A stretch of DNA of 64,000 nucleotides from Patella vulgata (taxonomy: Eukaryota; Mollusca; Gastropoda; Patellidae). The stretch is from contig NC_065886.2 in NCBI RefSeq assembly GCF_932274485.2, positions 38,613,501 to 38,677,500 of the forward strand. Direction: 5' to 3'. Positions 32,058 through 45,320 of this stretch are shown piece by piece. Each line of letters begins with the position of its first letter. Position 1 is the first letter of the stretch. Both the position numbers and the translations under genes were made by a program. A model generated the notes under the pieces. The model saw only the letters and a list, made by a program, of their open reading frames with translations, was not told the origin of the DNA and did not search any database.

Positions 32058-32161
32058 TTGCAAGCTTGTTGCATTGTATTCCCTGATCTTCTTGAGTGGT
32101 GAACACTCCAAAACTGCTGATTTATTACAGGTGGTTGTCGGCACGGTATGACCTCTTGACA
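32058..32161 (-). pseudogene. 6C-C exon 2 relic
   Basis: 104 nt between TATTACAG and GTAGGT. CNKSAVLEC is in frame, but the third cysteine codon at the 3' end falls out of frame. Confidence 0.7.
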
Positions 32162-32354
32162 CTGTAATATACATAAACAGCTTCATTGTCAAAACAAGAT
32201 GACTAGTCATCAATATCCCGCGCCCTTGCACTTATTTGGAAGAAATAAGGAAAAATAACTTGTTTATGCTATAGGTAATCAATATAAAAATGTATCAGAT
32301 TTCGCAAACAGTGTCACTGGTCCTAATATTGTGGCCCTGTTTAGTAGATATTGC

Positions 32355-32652
32355 TATGACCGACATAAGTGATATGAGTTCTATATATTAAAATTCAATA
32401 TTATATTCCCCATTTTGGTAAACATATCTTTGACACCATTAATGTATTTTAAATCTATTTTATTTACCTAATTATTTCTCCTGTAAGATACGTGTTGAAT
32501 TAAACCAACACTGGCATGAGTGACATATTGTCCTTATAAAAACAGATAGAGTAAAACTCTTTACAATATAATGTCAAAGATATGTTTACCAAAATGGGGA
32601 ATATAATATTGAATTTTAATATATAGAACTCGTATCACTTATGTCGGTCATA
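32355..32652. mobile_element. 298-bp foldback MITE
   Basis: Arms of about 82 bp, TATGACCGACATAAGTGATA on the left and the complement on the right (32571-32652). ATATTG occurs on both flanks as a possible target duplication. Confidence 0.8.
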
Positions 32653-32654
32653 AT

Positions 32655-32795
32655 ATTGTTACGCAGTTAGGTATTGGTTGTTAATCGGACTATTGACCAG
32701 TCATAATTTGGAACAGAAATTTGCTTTCATTACGGCAGTGTTGAGTGGGACTAGGTCTAATCAAACGAAACACTGCGGGGAGTATGCTACAACAG
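32655..32795 (+). repeat. dispersed repeat, inverted partner at 56372-56515
   Basis: About 140 bp with GTTAATCGGACTATTGACCA and CAAACGAAACACTGCG, about 85 percent like the reverse complement of 56372-56515. Confidence 0.75.
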
Positions 32796-32799
32796 TGTC

Positions 32800-33104
32800 C
32801 TTACGCTCATATACTATCTGTTTTTGTCTTTTTGAAATATCGCTTGATTTGTTTGTCAAGTATAGACAGAAGTACATGACTACTACACTATTTAGTTTTT
32901 ACGATTTGCTGGTCAAATATTCATCCTCCTTCTACTAGATCATGAGATTATATTGCCGAATTAATAAAATGTTGAAAAATAGTCTAGAGAAATTAATTGT
33001 ATTTACGAAGAACAGCTCTTTTGGCATTTACAGTAAATTAAGCTTTTCAAAATTTTAACGGTGTAATTGTGAGCTCAGTTTTCGTGATTAGATACTTATT
33101 AGAC

Positions 33105-33138
<34 letters not shown>

Positions 33139-34389
33139 GATTAGATAGATAGTAGAGAGTAAAGTATAACGATATTTTTTAATTTGAAATACTTATTGAT
33201 AATAAGTATTTGTAGTTTTGATAATGGAACATTTTTTAAACGTGAATTGTTTGATGAAAGTATATAATGCGTTTATATTTATTTATTTATTTCTATATCT
33301 ATTATGGCTCGTCTTAATGGAACTGGAACCCACGTTAATTTGCTATCCAGTGCCATGTTACACTCTTCAGTGTGTAAAAAAGCGGTTTATGTTTCGTTAT
33401 TTTTATTGAAAATCGTTATTTTTGGACAAAAATGGAAATTATTTACTACTAAACGGATCGAGTGCCACCCAATTTTTTTCTTGATCTTCATACTATAGAT
33501 CATTGATTTTTCAGTCAGCATTCCAAAAACATACTTAAACCCGCAGTGGGTGGGATATAGATAGAATAAAATGACATACCTAAATTGAGCTATTTTGGTA
33601 CCTTGCAGCACTAAGTCCCTATACCAAAAACCACTCAATGAAAGTCCATCAAACTTTCAGAATGTATACTCACTAGCCATATCCGCTACCCTTTAAAGTT
33701 TCATTAATCTACTCGCCGTAGTTTCGTTGTACGCCATAATTGAAAAGTGGCCTTAAAATGATGATTTCTTTGGCTTTTTTCGGTCTTAAAATTTTAAACT
33801 TTTTTCTACACTCTAAAAATAGTTCGACTGATCTAAAATTGTGGCAGTGGGGTTTGGAGGGGTTACCCAGCATACATAAAAAAATGGTGAAAATCGGTCA
33901 CCCACCATGTGCCGGTCCCTGCATGGTTCTCTCGCAAACGCATTCTTAATGTGTTTTTGATTTACATTTCCAGATCTCTTGAAAAGTACCATTATAATTT
34001 AATATTTTGAATGAAAACGCTAACGAGATACCACTTTAAGCTCAATTATGAACGAAATGATTTCTGTCCACAAAAATACATGTTGCCACCCGCCATCACC
34101 CGCACCCCCCCCCCCCCCACACGGCGGGCACCCACCCCGGCTTCCACCCCCATACAATAGGAATCTTATAAACATATTTAGAGATGTTTCATCAAGCTCT
34201 TTGAAAATCATCATTTAAATCAACGTGAACTCATTTCCCCGCCAATTTTATCCCCACCCCACCCCTCCACACGCGCACACCTGCTACCCCCACCCCACCT
34301 CTCCATAAATCAAAACAGTTGTTATAGTACTGGTGAGCCGTGGGTCGTGTTAAGGGCGTAGTTTTGCTGTATCACTGGTGATTCGACAT
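32800..34389. other. no supported gene
   Basis: AT-rich DNA with a (ATAG)n run, C-rich runs near 34105 and 34245, and short ORFs without domain features. Confidence 0.4.
33098..33155. repeat. (ATAG)n microsatellite
   Basis: About ten units of ATAG with one interruption. Confidence 0.9.
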
Positions 34390-34448
34390 CAACAATAACA
34401 AACCAATATTATTATTATGGTGATGTTTCACAGGATGCTACCAACGAC

Positions 34449-34868
34449 ATGTTACGTACAAGATTTTGGAGTGGACTTACAGCCAGTATTAAACAGCAAA
34501 CTGCGCATAAATACGATCGTATTAAAGATTATGAGGAATTGATGGTGGAAGTGAGAAAGATTGAATCTGAAGTTTATTTGTCATCATCGGAGAAAAAAAG
34601 ACCATCTGCATCTCATCATATTAAAGCTGTAACAGAAGACAATGAAATGAAGAACTTAATAGCATCTTTAACACAGACTGTACAGGCACTTCAGAAAGAT
34701 GTAAAAGATCTGAAGAATAATAGACCGGATCAGAGTAACAGTAGACAGGAACACGAGGAACCTACATGTTTTAGGTGCGGTCAAAAGGGACACATCCGTA
34801 CAGGTTGTCGTGTTAGACTTAACAAGGATTTAAACTGCAAGAAGTCTTTGTCGAAGGGCAGACAATAG
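34449..34868 (+). mobile_element. Gypsy gag part
   Basis: C-terminal part of gag: MLRTRFWSGL, a helical stretch, then a CCHC zinc knuckle (CFRCGQKGHIRTGC), the nucleic-acid binding motif of nucleocapsid. The upstream gag is absent from the window. Gag and pol are in different frames, as many Gypsy elements arrange them. Confidence 0.85.
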
Positions 34869-34870
34869 GC

Positions 34871-37800
34871 TTGGGTACTAAGAGCCCTGTTAGTTTATTA
34901 GGGAAGAGTAATGTAGCTCCAGTATTAATTGGTAATTTGGACTGTCAAGCATTGTTGGACAGTGGTTCCCAAGTATCAACGATTTGTGAATCGTTTTTTA
35001 GAGATAACCTTGAAGGTGTTTGTGAGCTGCAAGGATTAGATACTTTGGTGAATTTAGAAGATGCTGGAGGAAATAAACTTCCATACTTAGGTATGATCGA
35101 AATCGACATTGAAGTTCCTAGGATGACATCAGCTGCAATACCATGTATATTTTTAGTAGTACCAGATACATCATACCATCAGATCACACCAATACTGCTT
35201 GGTACTAACATTTTACAACATCTTTTTGATACAGTTATCAAGAAACATGGACTTAACTTTCATCGACAACTTCAAGTGGAAACTCCCTGGTTGCTAACAT
35301 TTAAATGTCTTAAAGTTCAGCGAAATGTGTACAAACAAGATAAGTGCGTGGGTATTGTGAAGTGTGCTGAACGAAATTCTATATTGTTACACAGCAATAG
35401 ATCTACAGTTATAGCAGGAGTGGTTACTGCTAAATCAAGTGTTCACTGTAAAGCGATGTGTCAACGTTCTACACAGTCCAAGATACCAGACACTGTTGAA
35501 ATTTCACCTGTTCTTGTCGATTTTCATCCAGACAATAACGATCTTGTCTACATCAGAATTTCAAATCTATCCACTCATCCAGTTTCAATTCAACCACAGT
35601 CCATTATATGCGAACTACAACCAGTAACCATTGTAAACAGTATCAACAAGAGTAGTACATGTTCTTCTGTTCAAGTTGGAAGTGATTGCAGTATTTTGGA
35701 TAAAATTCATTTTGGATCAGCACTTACCGTTAGTCAGTTAGAAGGTGTTAAGGATTTTATCAGTGAATGGTCACACATTTTTTCTCACAGTGATACTGAT
35801 ATAGGCTGCACTCATATGGTTGAACATGCTATTAACCTTACAGATGAAGTACCATTCAAGCAAAAGAACAGAAGAATACCACCATCTATGTACAATGAAA
35901 TAAGAGAGCACCTTAATGAATTGTTGACTGGAGGAATTATTCAGAAATCGCAGAGTCCTTGGGCATCAAATATTGTTATAGTGCGGAAAAAAGACAACTC
36001 CATTCGACTATGTGTTGATTATCGACAGCTGAATCAACGCACCATCAAAGATGCTTACGCACTTCCCAGAATTGAAGAAATGCTAGATAATATGGTTGGA
36101 GCTAAATATTTTTCAGTCCTGGATATGAAAAGTGGATACCATCAGATTGCGATGAAAGAGTCGGACAAGGCAAAGACAGCATTTACAGTAGGTCCTCTTG
36201 GGTTTTATGAGTATACACGCATGGCCTTCGGATTGACCAACTCACCAGCCACCTACCAAAGACTGATGGAGGAGTGTTTAGGAGAGCTAAACTATAAGAT
36301 CTGCATGATTTACCTTGACGACCTGATTATTTTTTCATCGACGTACGAAGAACATCTGGAGCGACTGCAACTGGTATTTAAAAGACTTGAAGAATGTGGA
36401 TTGAAGCTTGCGCCGAAGAAATGCCATTTTTACCAACAGGAAGTTAAATATTTGGGCCACATAGTTTCCGCAGAAGGCATAAAGACTGATCCAGCAAAGA
36501 TTGAAAAGGTCAGGGACTGGAAAACACCAACAACCCCAGATGAGGTAAGGTCATTTTTAGGTTTTGTAGGTTACTACAGGAGATTTGTAAAGAACTTCTC
36601 TACAATTGTCAGACCTTTGAATGAGCTTTTAGTAGGATCAACTTCCAAGAAGAGGGGGAGGAAGACGTCAGATGACAAGTCAACACCAAAATGGAAATGG
36701 GGACCAGAACAAAATAGCTCTTTTGAAGAACTGAAGACATTGTTACAGTCACCACCTATTCTGGCTTACCCAGATTTTTCTAAGCCATTTTTGTTACACA
36801 CAGATGCGAGTGGACGAGGATTAGGCGCTGTTCTGTACCAATTGCAAGATCATAAAGAACGAGTAATTGCATATGCCAGCAGAGGATTATCGAAATCAGA
36901 GAAAAATTATCCTGCACACAAGTTGGAATTTTTGGCGTTGAAGTGGGCAGTGACTGATAAGTTCAAAGATTATCTCTACGGGAACACCTTTACCATCTAT
37001 ACAGATAATAATCCACTTACTTACGTTCTCACAACAGCAAAGCTTGATGCAACTGGTCACCGTTGGTTAGCGGATTTAGCGAACTACAACTTTAACATCA
37101 GGTACAAACCAGGAAAACGGAACATCGATGCTGACTGCCTTTCAAGAATACCCAATCCACCGGAGGATACTTACAAGGAGATGAGTCCCGATGTTTTCAG
37201 AGCACTCAGTGAATTCCGAAATGATAATGGCTATGTGGAGTGTTTAGCGACTCAGATCATCCCAGGTGTTACTAACACACAGATGTTTCCTGCTCATGAA
37301 ATAGACTGGATGAAGAAACAACTAGAAGATCCTATCATTGGACCCCTTCATCGAGCAGTGAAGAACAATGAAAGACCACAGTCCCCACCCAGCAATCGGG
37401 AAGAAGCCATCTTTCTTCGGGAATTCGACCACCTCACTCTGAAGTCAGATGTTTTGTACCGAAAATCTGTTGTAAGTGGACAAGAAGTTCTACAACTGGT
37501 GATTCCTTGTTTGGATAGAAAGGTAGCTCTGCAAGGTTGTCATGATGATGTTGGACATCTAGGAAGAGACAGGACGGTTTCTTTACTGAAGGAACGTGTG
37601 TATTGGCCAAGAATGACGACAGATGTAGAAGATCACATCAAGACTTGCCAACGTTGCATAATGAGGAAGTCTCCAACCAATACAAGAGTTCCATCAGTTA
37701 ACATCCATTCAACTCAACCAATGGAGATAGTTAGTGTAGACTACATGTGCTTGGAAGAGTCAAAAGGAGGTTACAGTTACATATTAGTCATAACCGACCA

Positions 37801-38503
37801 CTTCACCAGATACGCCCAAGCCATAGCTACCAAGAATATGACTGCAAAAGTAACAGCTAAAGCTTTGTTTGAAAATTTTATAGTTCACTACGGGTTTCCA
37901 AGACGTCTGCATAGTGATAAAGGAGGGAGTTTCGAGAATAAGATCATCGAAGAAATGTGTTTACTAACAGGAATGCGGAAATCCCGTACAACACCTTATC
38001 ACCCTAGCGGCAACGGAATGTGCGAGAGATTTAACAGAACCCTTTTGAATATGCTTGGAACTCTTGAGAACATCGAAAAAACAGATTGGAAGACGCATTT
38101 ACCATCTTTAGTGCATGCCTATAATTGTACCATCCATGAAACTACCGGTTATTCACCTTTCTTTCTGATGTTTGGGAGGAAGCCTCATCTTGCTGTGGAT
38201 GTTTTGCTTGGTTTAGTTAATCAAGAGTCTGCAAACAGCTACAGTAAGTATGTCGCTGATCTCAAAGATAGTTTGGAGATGGCTTATCTCAAGGCTTCTT
38301 CTGAGATTAGTAAGGCCCAGTCACATCAAAAGAAAGTTTATGACCGGAAGGCAAGGAATTCAATCTTGGAAAAGGGAGATCGCGTGCTTGTGAAAAGACT
38401 GTTTTTCAAAGAAGGTAGACACAAGATATCTGACAAATGGGAAGATTGCGTCTATATTATAAAGGAACAGCCCAATCAAGATGTACCGGTGTATGTGCTG
38501 TAG
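34871..38503 (+). mobile_element. Gypsy pol part: protease, RT, RNase H, integrase
   Basis: About 1210 residues in Ty3 domain order: aspartic protease LLDSGSQVSTI (about residue 28), reverse transcriptase with RLCVDYRQLN and IYLDDLIIF (about 479), RNase H HTDASGRGLG (about 643), integrase HHCC finger (about 890-935) and DDE core with VDYM and LHSDKGGSFEN (about 955-1015). Looks preserved in this part. Confidence 0.93.
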
Positions 38504-38572
38504 CGGGAAAATGGAACTGGTACAACACGTACATTACACAGGAACCATCTTCTTCCCATAGGGACTGTACCT

Positions 38573-39004
38573 ATGGAATTATCCCAGCCGCCACCAATAC
38601 CGAAACCTAGAAGGAAAGTAACATCTATTCCTGAAATAATTCCAGAGGAACCAGGTACCTCAAGTGATGATGATCTGGAGATTGTTATTGTGGAAGGGAA
38701 TGGTGTAATCGATTCCCCAGCTAGCTCCACAGTACCTCTCCGTGTTGAAGAAGAACTGGAATCTCTATCCAGCCCTTCATCTGAGGAACCAGATGTAGAT
38801 GAGCCTGTACCAAGGAGATCCTCAAGGAATCGACAGCCACCAGCCCGTTATCAAGACTATGTATTAGCCCAGACTTCAACTTCTTCTGTTGTTCAGTGTC
38901 CAGCTACAGTCTTGGCGTTGCTGCTGTCGGATGATTTTATAGGTTTACCGTTTGAACAACGTAAAAGTCTAAGTAGTGTTTTAAAGTTGACTTTTGGTTT
39001 TTAG
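38573..39004 (+). mobile_element. Gypsy 3' reading frame of unknown role
   Basis: 143 residues, proline- and serine-rich, with acidic stretches and a RRSSRNRQPPARYQDYV motif. This type of motif is common at the C-terminal end of Ty3 pol proteins, so it is probably the end of pol rather than a separate gene. Confidence 0.55.
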
Positions 39005-39051
39005 TGTTTTAATAGGATGTCGGGACGACATTTTCTTATTGGGAGGGAGTA

Positions 39052-39986
39052 TGTAGCGAAGCGGAATTTTAGTATGATTATAGGTTTTATTATGTCAAGT
39101 AATATAGTGTATTGAGTGAGTGCACCTTTAAACTAACAAACTGACACTAATTTTAATTGCAACTGGTCTATAATAACATCTCTCCTTTAACTTGGCTTGT
39201 TAACCTGTACTGTTTTCTTAGAGCCCAAATCTTGGGGTGAGTACAATTCTACTCCCTTGGTTACAAGCAAGTTTTCTTTTTATCTGAACCTCACTTTAGA
39301 CATCAGACATTAGATAGATTTCGAAGTGTAAGGACAATTTGATATCTTCAATCAAATTGTTTTACTTTATTTTCCAAATCTAGTTAGGTTATTTTCAGAG
39401 AATTGTTCCAGTTATACTACTTCAGTATTACAGGTATGTGTGCTAATTCTCTTATTTTGGGTAATTGGGGTTTAGATGGAGCGGATGTAGGAATGATAGA
39501 AATTGTAATATTAAGCAACCATTTTATTTAAATAGATAGAAAATAACATGTAAAGATCATTAGTTTTTCATATATACATATATATAGTAGATTGATTATA
39601 AGGTACCGTTTTGAAAGTATATTGTATGTATAATCAGAATAATGTTATTTTCCAGAATATAGTTATCTGAAGATTTTGTTCACCATCTTGATAGTCTTAT
39701 TTAAAAACCCCTTCTTTGGGTATGTTATCAATTACTTATATTATATTTAGTATAAACTTAAGGCCTGTTTAATATGTTTAATTTAATTAGTGATGTATTT
39801 TAGTGTATAAATTATTGATATATTTCATTGAGTACCAATATGCATGCCTTACTATTATTTTATTGTACTCAACTGTTACTGTGATATGTATATTAATTTT
39901 AACGTATATATATTTCAGGGTTTTTAATAAAGGTTTAAAAACTAACCACCTTAGTTTTTATTGAGAATTTACACCCCCCGGTTACA
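39052..39986 (+). mobile_element. Gypsy 3' LTR
   Basis: 935 bp from TGTAGCG to GGTTACA, directly after the polypurine tract. AATAAA near 39920 could be its polyadenylation signal. There is no second LTR in the window to compare for age. Confidence 0.75.
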
Positions 39987-40151
39987 TAAACTAAATAAAT
40001 GTCATACAAAACAGGAAAATGTTCAGAGAAAAGTACAGTTCACGGTTTGATCACATCACACAAATGACCAAGTAAAAGGTCTAAATTCACCTTATAAAAG
40101 ATTCACCATACATATTCATTCACACAGAATATATATTGAGTTCACAATTCA

Positions 40152-40363
40152 CCGTTATAATAAAGGAAAGTTGAGTGTCAACATCAAATTCATCGTGAAA
40201 AACGATATCAAAACCCCCATTACACACACACACGAGGGCTTGGCTCACCGGTCACCATGCGTCTGCTTTCACATCCTATAATAGTCAATCACCTAGCAAC
40301 ACGCGCTTCCACTCAGACACACTCGAACATCCAGACTCTCATTTACCGATTTTGAACATAACA
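40152..40363 (-). mobile_element. BEL/Pao 3' LTR (shared part)
   Basis: Starts TGTTATGTTCAAAATCGG on the minus strand. The repeat shared with the other end stops at 40152. The true LTR may run further left, toward about 39987. Confidence 0.75.
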
Positions 40364-40794
40364 TAACCGGCCCCTATCGAATTATACATAATGAGATACA
40401 AATACTTATATGTTCAAATATAAACAAATAATGAATCATCATTATTAACTTAAAACTAAATTCAAATATTAATACCTTTAACACAAAATGTTACACTAAA
40501 TATGAATACTGTAGTTAATAATAATAATTACTAGATATTATTTTACACTTAAGAACATGTATAACATCTTATCACCATCACACAAATACTGAGTTATTTT
40601 AATATATCATATTAAAGTCTGTCACACTTGACCTTTAAATAAACTACAAAATACTAATAGCATAATTCAAATTCTGATTCTAATTACATGTAAGTTATAG
40701 TCACCAAATCCACATTACACCTTTCACCAAAGACATTTACTTGTATGTATATGTATAAATATAACTAATACTAGTAATGATTACAATTACACCA

Positions 40795-43700
40795 CTAATT
40801 TTCTTGTTCTAACAAGAGACACAACTTATCAATTGGTCTTACTAAAAAACCAGTCTGTGTTTTCAATTTGACACTTCTTACCAATCCAAGCTTATTTGGA
40901 TAAGTTTCAACTACTTTACCCATAGTCCAAGAAGCTCTTGGCGACATACTATCGACAACTAAGACAATATCACCTATTGCAATATTCTTAAGGGGTTTTA
41001 ACCATTTTTGGCGTTTCTGAAGGGAGGGTAAATATTCTTTAGTCCAACGTTCCAGAACAAGTCTGACAGGTATTGTACCTGTCGCCACCGTCTTTTAGCA
41101 TAAAGATCTCTGTCACTAAAAGTACCTATGGGAAATAATACATTATTATCATACAATAATATGGAATTTGGGGTAATTACATCTAAATCATTAGGATTGT
41201 CTGAAGTTTTGGTAAGTGGACGACTGTTAATTATAGCCTCTACTTCACACATGAAAGTTCGCAAATGTTCTTCACTTTGACACGTTTTTAAATACTGATC
41301 ACATAAAATAGCTTGTAAAATCTTTCTTATGGTACGAATTTGTCTTTCCCATATGCCACCAAAATGGGATGCGGCAGGAGGGTTAAAGTTCCATTTGAAA
41401 CTATATCTAGCAGAGAAATGATTTAACACATTTTGATCTAACTGTTGTAATGAAGATTTCAATTCTTTGTTTGCAGCGATAAGATTGGTCCCATTATCAG
41501 AAAATATTTCAACTGGATAACCTCGTCGAGCAATAAATCGGCGAATTGCACTTACACACGAATCAGTGTCCAACGTGTCTGCCACCTCTATATGTATTGC
41601 ACGAGAAGCGAGACAGGTGAATATTACACCATATTTCTTCCTCACCGAACGACCTACTTTTACACAAAACGGGCCAAAATAATCTATGCCCACTCTACTA
41701 AATGGTTTCTCATCCGGAATAAGTCTTGACACTGGAATGTCTGCCATTTTCTGTTCACATACACGGGAATTAGATTTTCGACATGTCACACAATTTCTAA
41801 TAAAGTTTTTCACTAGAAGTCCAGCTTTTATTATCCAAAATTTTTGTCTAAGTTCTGATACAGTATGATTCATACCTTGATGTCCTACAACTTTGTGAAT
41901 ATGTTTCACAATTAACCACGAAATATGACAATTTTTGGGTAATATTATTTGGTGCTTAGCATTATAAGGAATATTACTATTTCGTAATCGACCACCGACG
42001 CGTAAAAGATTGTCCTTTAATATGGGATCTAAACTGGAAATATCACTATTCGATGTCACACACTTCTCACTGCTGTCGTTCTTAACGACATCTATTTCCT
42101 TTGAATAACATGAGTTTTGAACATATCTTAAAATTACACTTTCTGAATTGACAATTTCTTCATGAGATAAGAAATGTTTACACAAATCATCGGGTAGTGA
42201 CTGTTTCTTTGCTTTAAGTTTAAGAATCGCCTTTAAGCGCATCCACCACGACACGCAACGTTTTAGTTTAACCCAATCAGAGTACTTCTGAAATAACTGA
42301 GTCACACAGTCATTTTCACATTTCACACTGTTCACCTTGATTTCATTGTCACAAGTCTCATTATTTACATTGTAATTTTCAGGCCACTCTGTTTCAGGAT
42401 TATGTAGAAACTCTGGTGCTTCAAGCCACCTTTTACTTGAGAGTTCAGTTGCACCAAGTCCTCTTGAACAATAATCTGCAGGGTTCATTTTAGACGGAAC
42501 GTATCTCCAATCACTAACATTGGATCCATCACGTATAACAGCGATTCTGTTACTCACAAATACTGGATATCGCGACGTATTATTGTTTACATATTTCAGC
42601 ACTGTTTGACTGTCAGTCCAAAATATTTCACGGTCTATTGGAATTGAGAATTCACGATTCAACATAGTATTTATTCTTACAAGAGAAGTTGCTGCAGAAA
42701 GCTCTAACTTCACAATAGTGTGGGGCTTTAAGGGTGCCACACGCGATCTAGCTAACACAAAAGCGGTATGCACACTACCACTGTCATTTAAGAATCGTAT
42801 ATATGTCACTGTACCATAACCGTCCTGACTTGCATCAGCAAAATGGTGTAATTGAGTATTTACAATGTTGCCAAAATTATAAGGCTTAAGACACCTTTGT
42901 ATTCTTAATTGTTCTAAATTACTTAATTGACTAAGCCATTCACACCACTTAATATTCCATTCAGAAGGAATGGGTTCATCCCATGTTAATTTTGCACGAC
43001 ATAAGTTTTGCAATATAATTTTAGCCTTTAAAATAAATGGGGAGGCAATACCAAAAGGATCGAAAATAGAACTCATTACAGACAAAATATTACGTCTAGT
43101 TGCTAATGAACTTAAAATTTCAACCTTAAATTCAATCATATCACTTTCCACACACCACTGCACACCTAATGCTCTTTTAACAGGTAAATCATTACATAAA
43201 TCTAAATCTCTCACTTCTTCAATACGATCTTGCTCAGGAATACAATTTAACAATTTACGACTATTACTTATCCATTTAGTTAATCTAAAACCACCTTTAG
43301 ATAAGAGTTCACAAACATCACGAATAAGTGAAATACCTATAATTTCATCACTAACTGACTTTAGAAAATCATCTACATAAAAATCATTAAGTATACTATC
43401 AATGACAAAAGGATTATAATCATTTTGATTATCTAATGCTACTTTCTTTAAAGCATAATTTGCACATGCAGGGGAACTGGTCGCACCAAAAACGTGTACA
43501 AGCATCCTATATTCACATAAGGGTTTTGTCAAATCTCCCTTTGGCCACCATAAATAACGTAACATGTCACAATCAGATTTAGCTACCCTAACTTGGTAGA
43601 ACATGGATTCTATGTCGGCCATGACTGCAAATAATTCTTGTCGCCAACGTATCAATACACTTAAAAGTCTATTAGTTAGGTCTGGACCTTGTAACAAGTG

Positions 43701-45317
43701 GTTGTTTAAAGAGAAATTATCATATACAATTGGACAATTAAAGACTATTCTTACTTTATCAGGTTTTTTAGGGTGTTTGACAGAGTGATGGGGAATATAC
43801 CATAATCGTTTATCTAAACCATTAATATCATAAATAGGAACATGTTCACAATAATTTTTGGATTCTAAATCATTCATAAACTTAGTATATTCACAATGAA
43901 GCTTATCATTTACTAACAATTTTTTCTTAAGTTTTTCAGCATACATTTCAGCTTGTAATTTGTTATTAGGTACATTTACATTTTTATTTCTTAATGGTAA
44001 TTCTAATTCATAATGTCCATCTACAAGTTTTGCAGATTTATCCATAATATCTATAAATTGTTTATCTTCAATGGAATAATTCACTTGATCATCATTAAGG
44101 CGCTCAGCAAATTCTAAATCAAAATAAGACTTGACTTGTTTTTCTAATCGCGAGTCAAGTTGACAAAAGTTAACACTGAAACTGTTTACATTACTTAATT
44201 TTCCTGGGAGTCCATATAATAACCAACCGAGAGGAGATTTAATCGCATACGGTTCTCCGATATCACCAATCGCAACTTCGAGAGGCATTGTAGCTGCGGG
44301 CATATTACTACCAATCATTAATGTTACTTCTGGAATGCAAAATTCTCCACTCAATTCAGACACCTGTACATGACGCAAATGTTTATACTTGTTTATGTCT
44401 TGCTGACTTGGAGCATCTGACTTGTTCACTGGCATTGATGTTCTAACGTAAGACTGCGGTAATTCTATATAATCATTGTTGTTCACACCACCAATAATCA
44501 AATTATCTAACACCATTTCTGTATCTGTCCACTGTTCTAAATTTAATGTTTTTAATAAAACTTTAGTTGTTTTGGTTCTAACACGAAGTGCATCGGATAA
44601 CACTTTACTAATAAACACAGCACTGCAACCATTATCTACAAATGCTAATGTTGTAATCGGATAACTGTTCAATGTAGTTTTGATTTTAACTGGAATCACT
44701 GCCATTAATGGTTCGTTTCCTATTATTTCAGCACAACCGGAGGTAATTTTTGGTTTATTTTCTGCTTTATCACAAACATCACTTCTATTGTTACTTTGAA
44801 AAGAATCACGGGTGGGGTCATGCATTATTGTTGGGTGTGACCTAGAACAGTTCATACACTTTGACCACTGGGGATTAGGGCAATTTGGTTTCATATGTCC
44901 TGGGTTTAAACATGAGAAGCACAAACCGGATTTCTTCACCACATCTGATTTCTGGTGTGGACTTAAACTACCAAATTTACGACATACTAATATGGAATGG
45001 TTTGTGTTATTACCACAATATAAACATGGGTGTATTGAAGCTCTGTCGATTGGTTCACGTGAGGTACTGTTACTACTGGAGTTCACTGGATGCAGTCCAC
45101 TTGCGTAGGCTCTTTTTGAATGTGATGGGTTCATACTATTCTGTTTATTCTGATAGGATTTCTGTTGATAACCTAGGCCTGTTATTCGTGGATCGTTTTC
45201 ATTGCGAGATATATGACTGACGAAATTTTCAAAGTCCATGAGCTTAGGAGATCTTACTTCTTTATCACGAATATCACCGACTTTATTTATCCAAGCTTGC
45301 TGTAAAGCGGTTGGCAA
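40795..45317 (-). mobile_element. BEL/Pao pol part
   Basis: Order on the minus strand: zinc knuckles (CLYCGNNTNHSILVC, CFSCLNPGHMKPNC), Pao peptidase (AFVDNGCSAVFIS), reverse transcriptase with NDFYVDDFLKS, RNase H (FADASQDGYG), integrase zinc finger and core (VGIDYFGPF, IFSDNGTN), and a C-terminal DUF5641-like segment (IGDIVLVVDSMSPR). This order and the DUF1758/DUF1759-type features are diagnostic of BEL/Pao. Confidence 0.92.
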
Positions 45318-45320
45318 TTT

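Larger units (their letters stand above)
31123..32161 (-). pseudogene. 6C-C: decayed fourth member of the six-cysteine family
   Basis: Two exons of the 6C pattern remain on the minus strand. The exon-2 equivalent (32058-32161, 104 nt) follows acceptor ATGTATATTACAG, codes TTTCNKSAVLEC with the x7 cysteine spacing of 6C-A and 6C-D, and ends at GCTTGCAA before GTAGGT, matching GCTTGCGG in 6C-D. Its length is 2 modulo 3, whereas all intact copies are 1 modulo 3, so it carries a frame-shifting indel. Exon 4 (31123-31199) is 77 nt, open and closest to 6C-D. No exon 1 or exon 3 could be found; CR1-like LINE sequence occupies much of the space between. It is a host pseudogene unless exon 3 is unusual. 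Confidence 0.72.
34390..39986 (+). mobile_element. Gypsy (Ty3) LTR element, lacking its 5' LTR
   Basis: Plus-strand element with a gag zinc-knuckle region, a long pol, a small 3' reading frame, a polypurine tract (GGGAGGGAGTA) and a 3' LTR starting TGTAGCG and ending GTTACA. Sequence before 34390 has no LTR or gag start, so the 5' end is missing and the element is broken. The coding part is otherwise well preserved, which suggests a fairly recent insertion. Its 3' end lies about 165 bp from the opposing BEL/Pao element. Confidence 0.9.
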
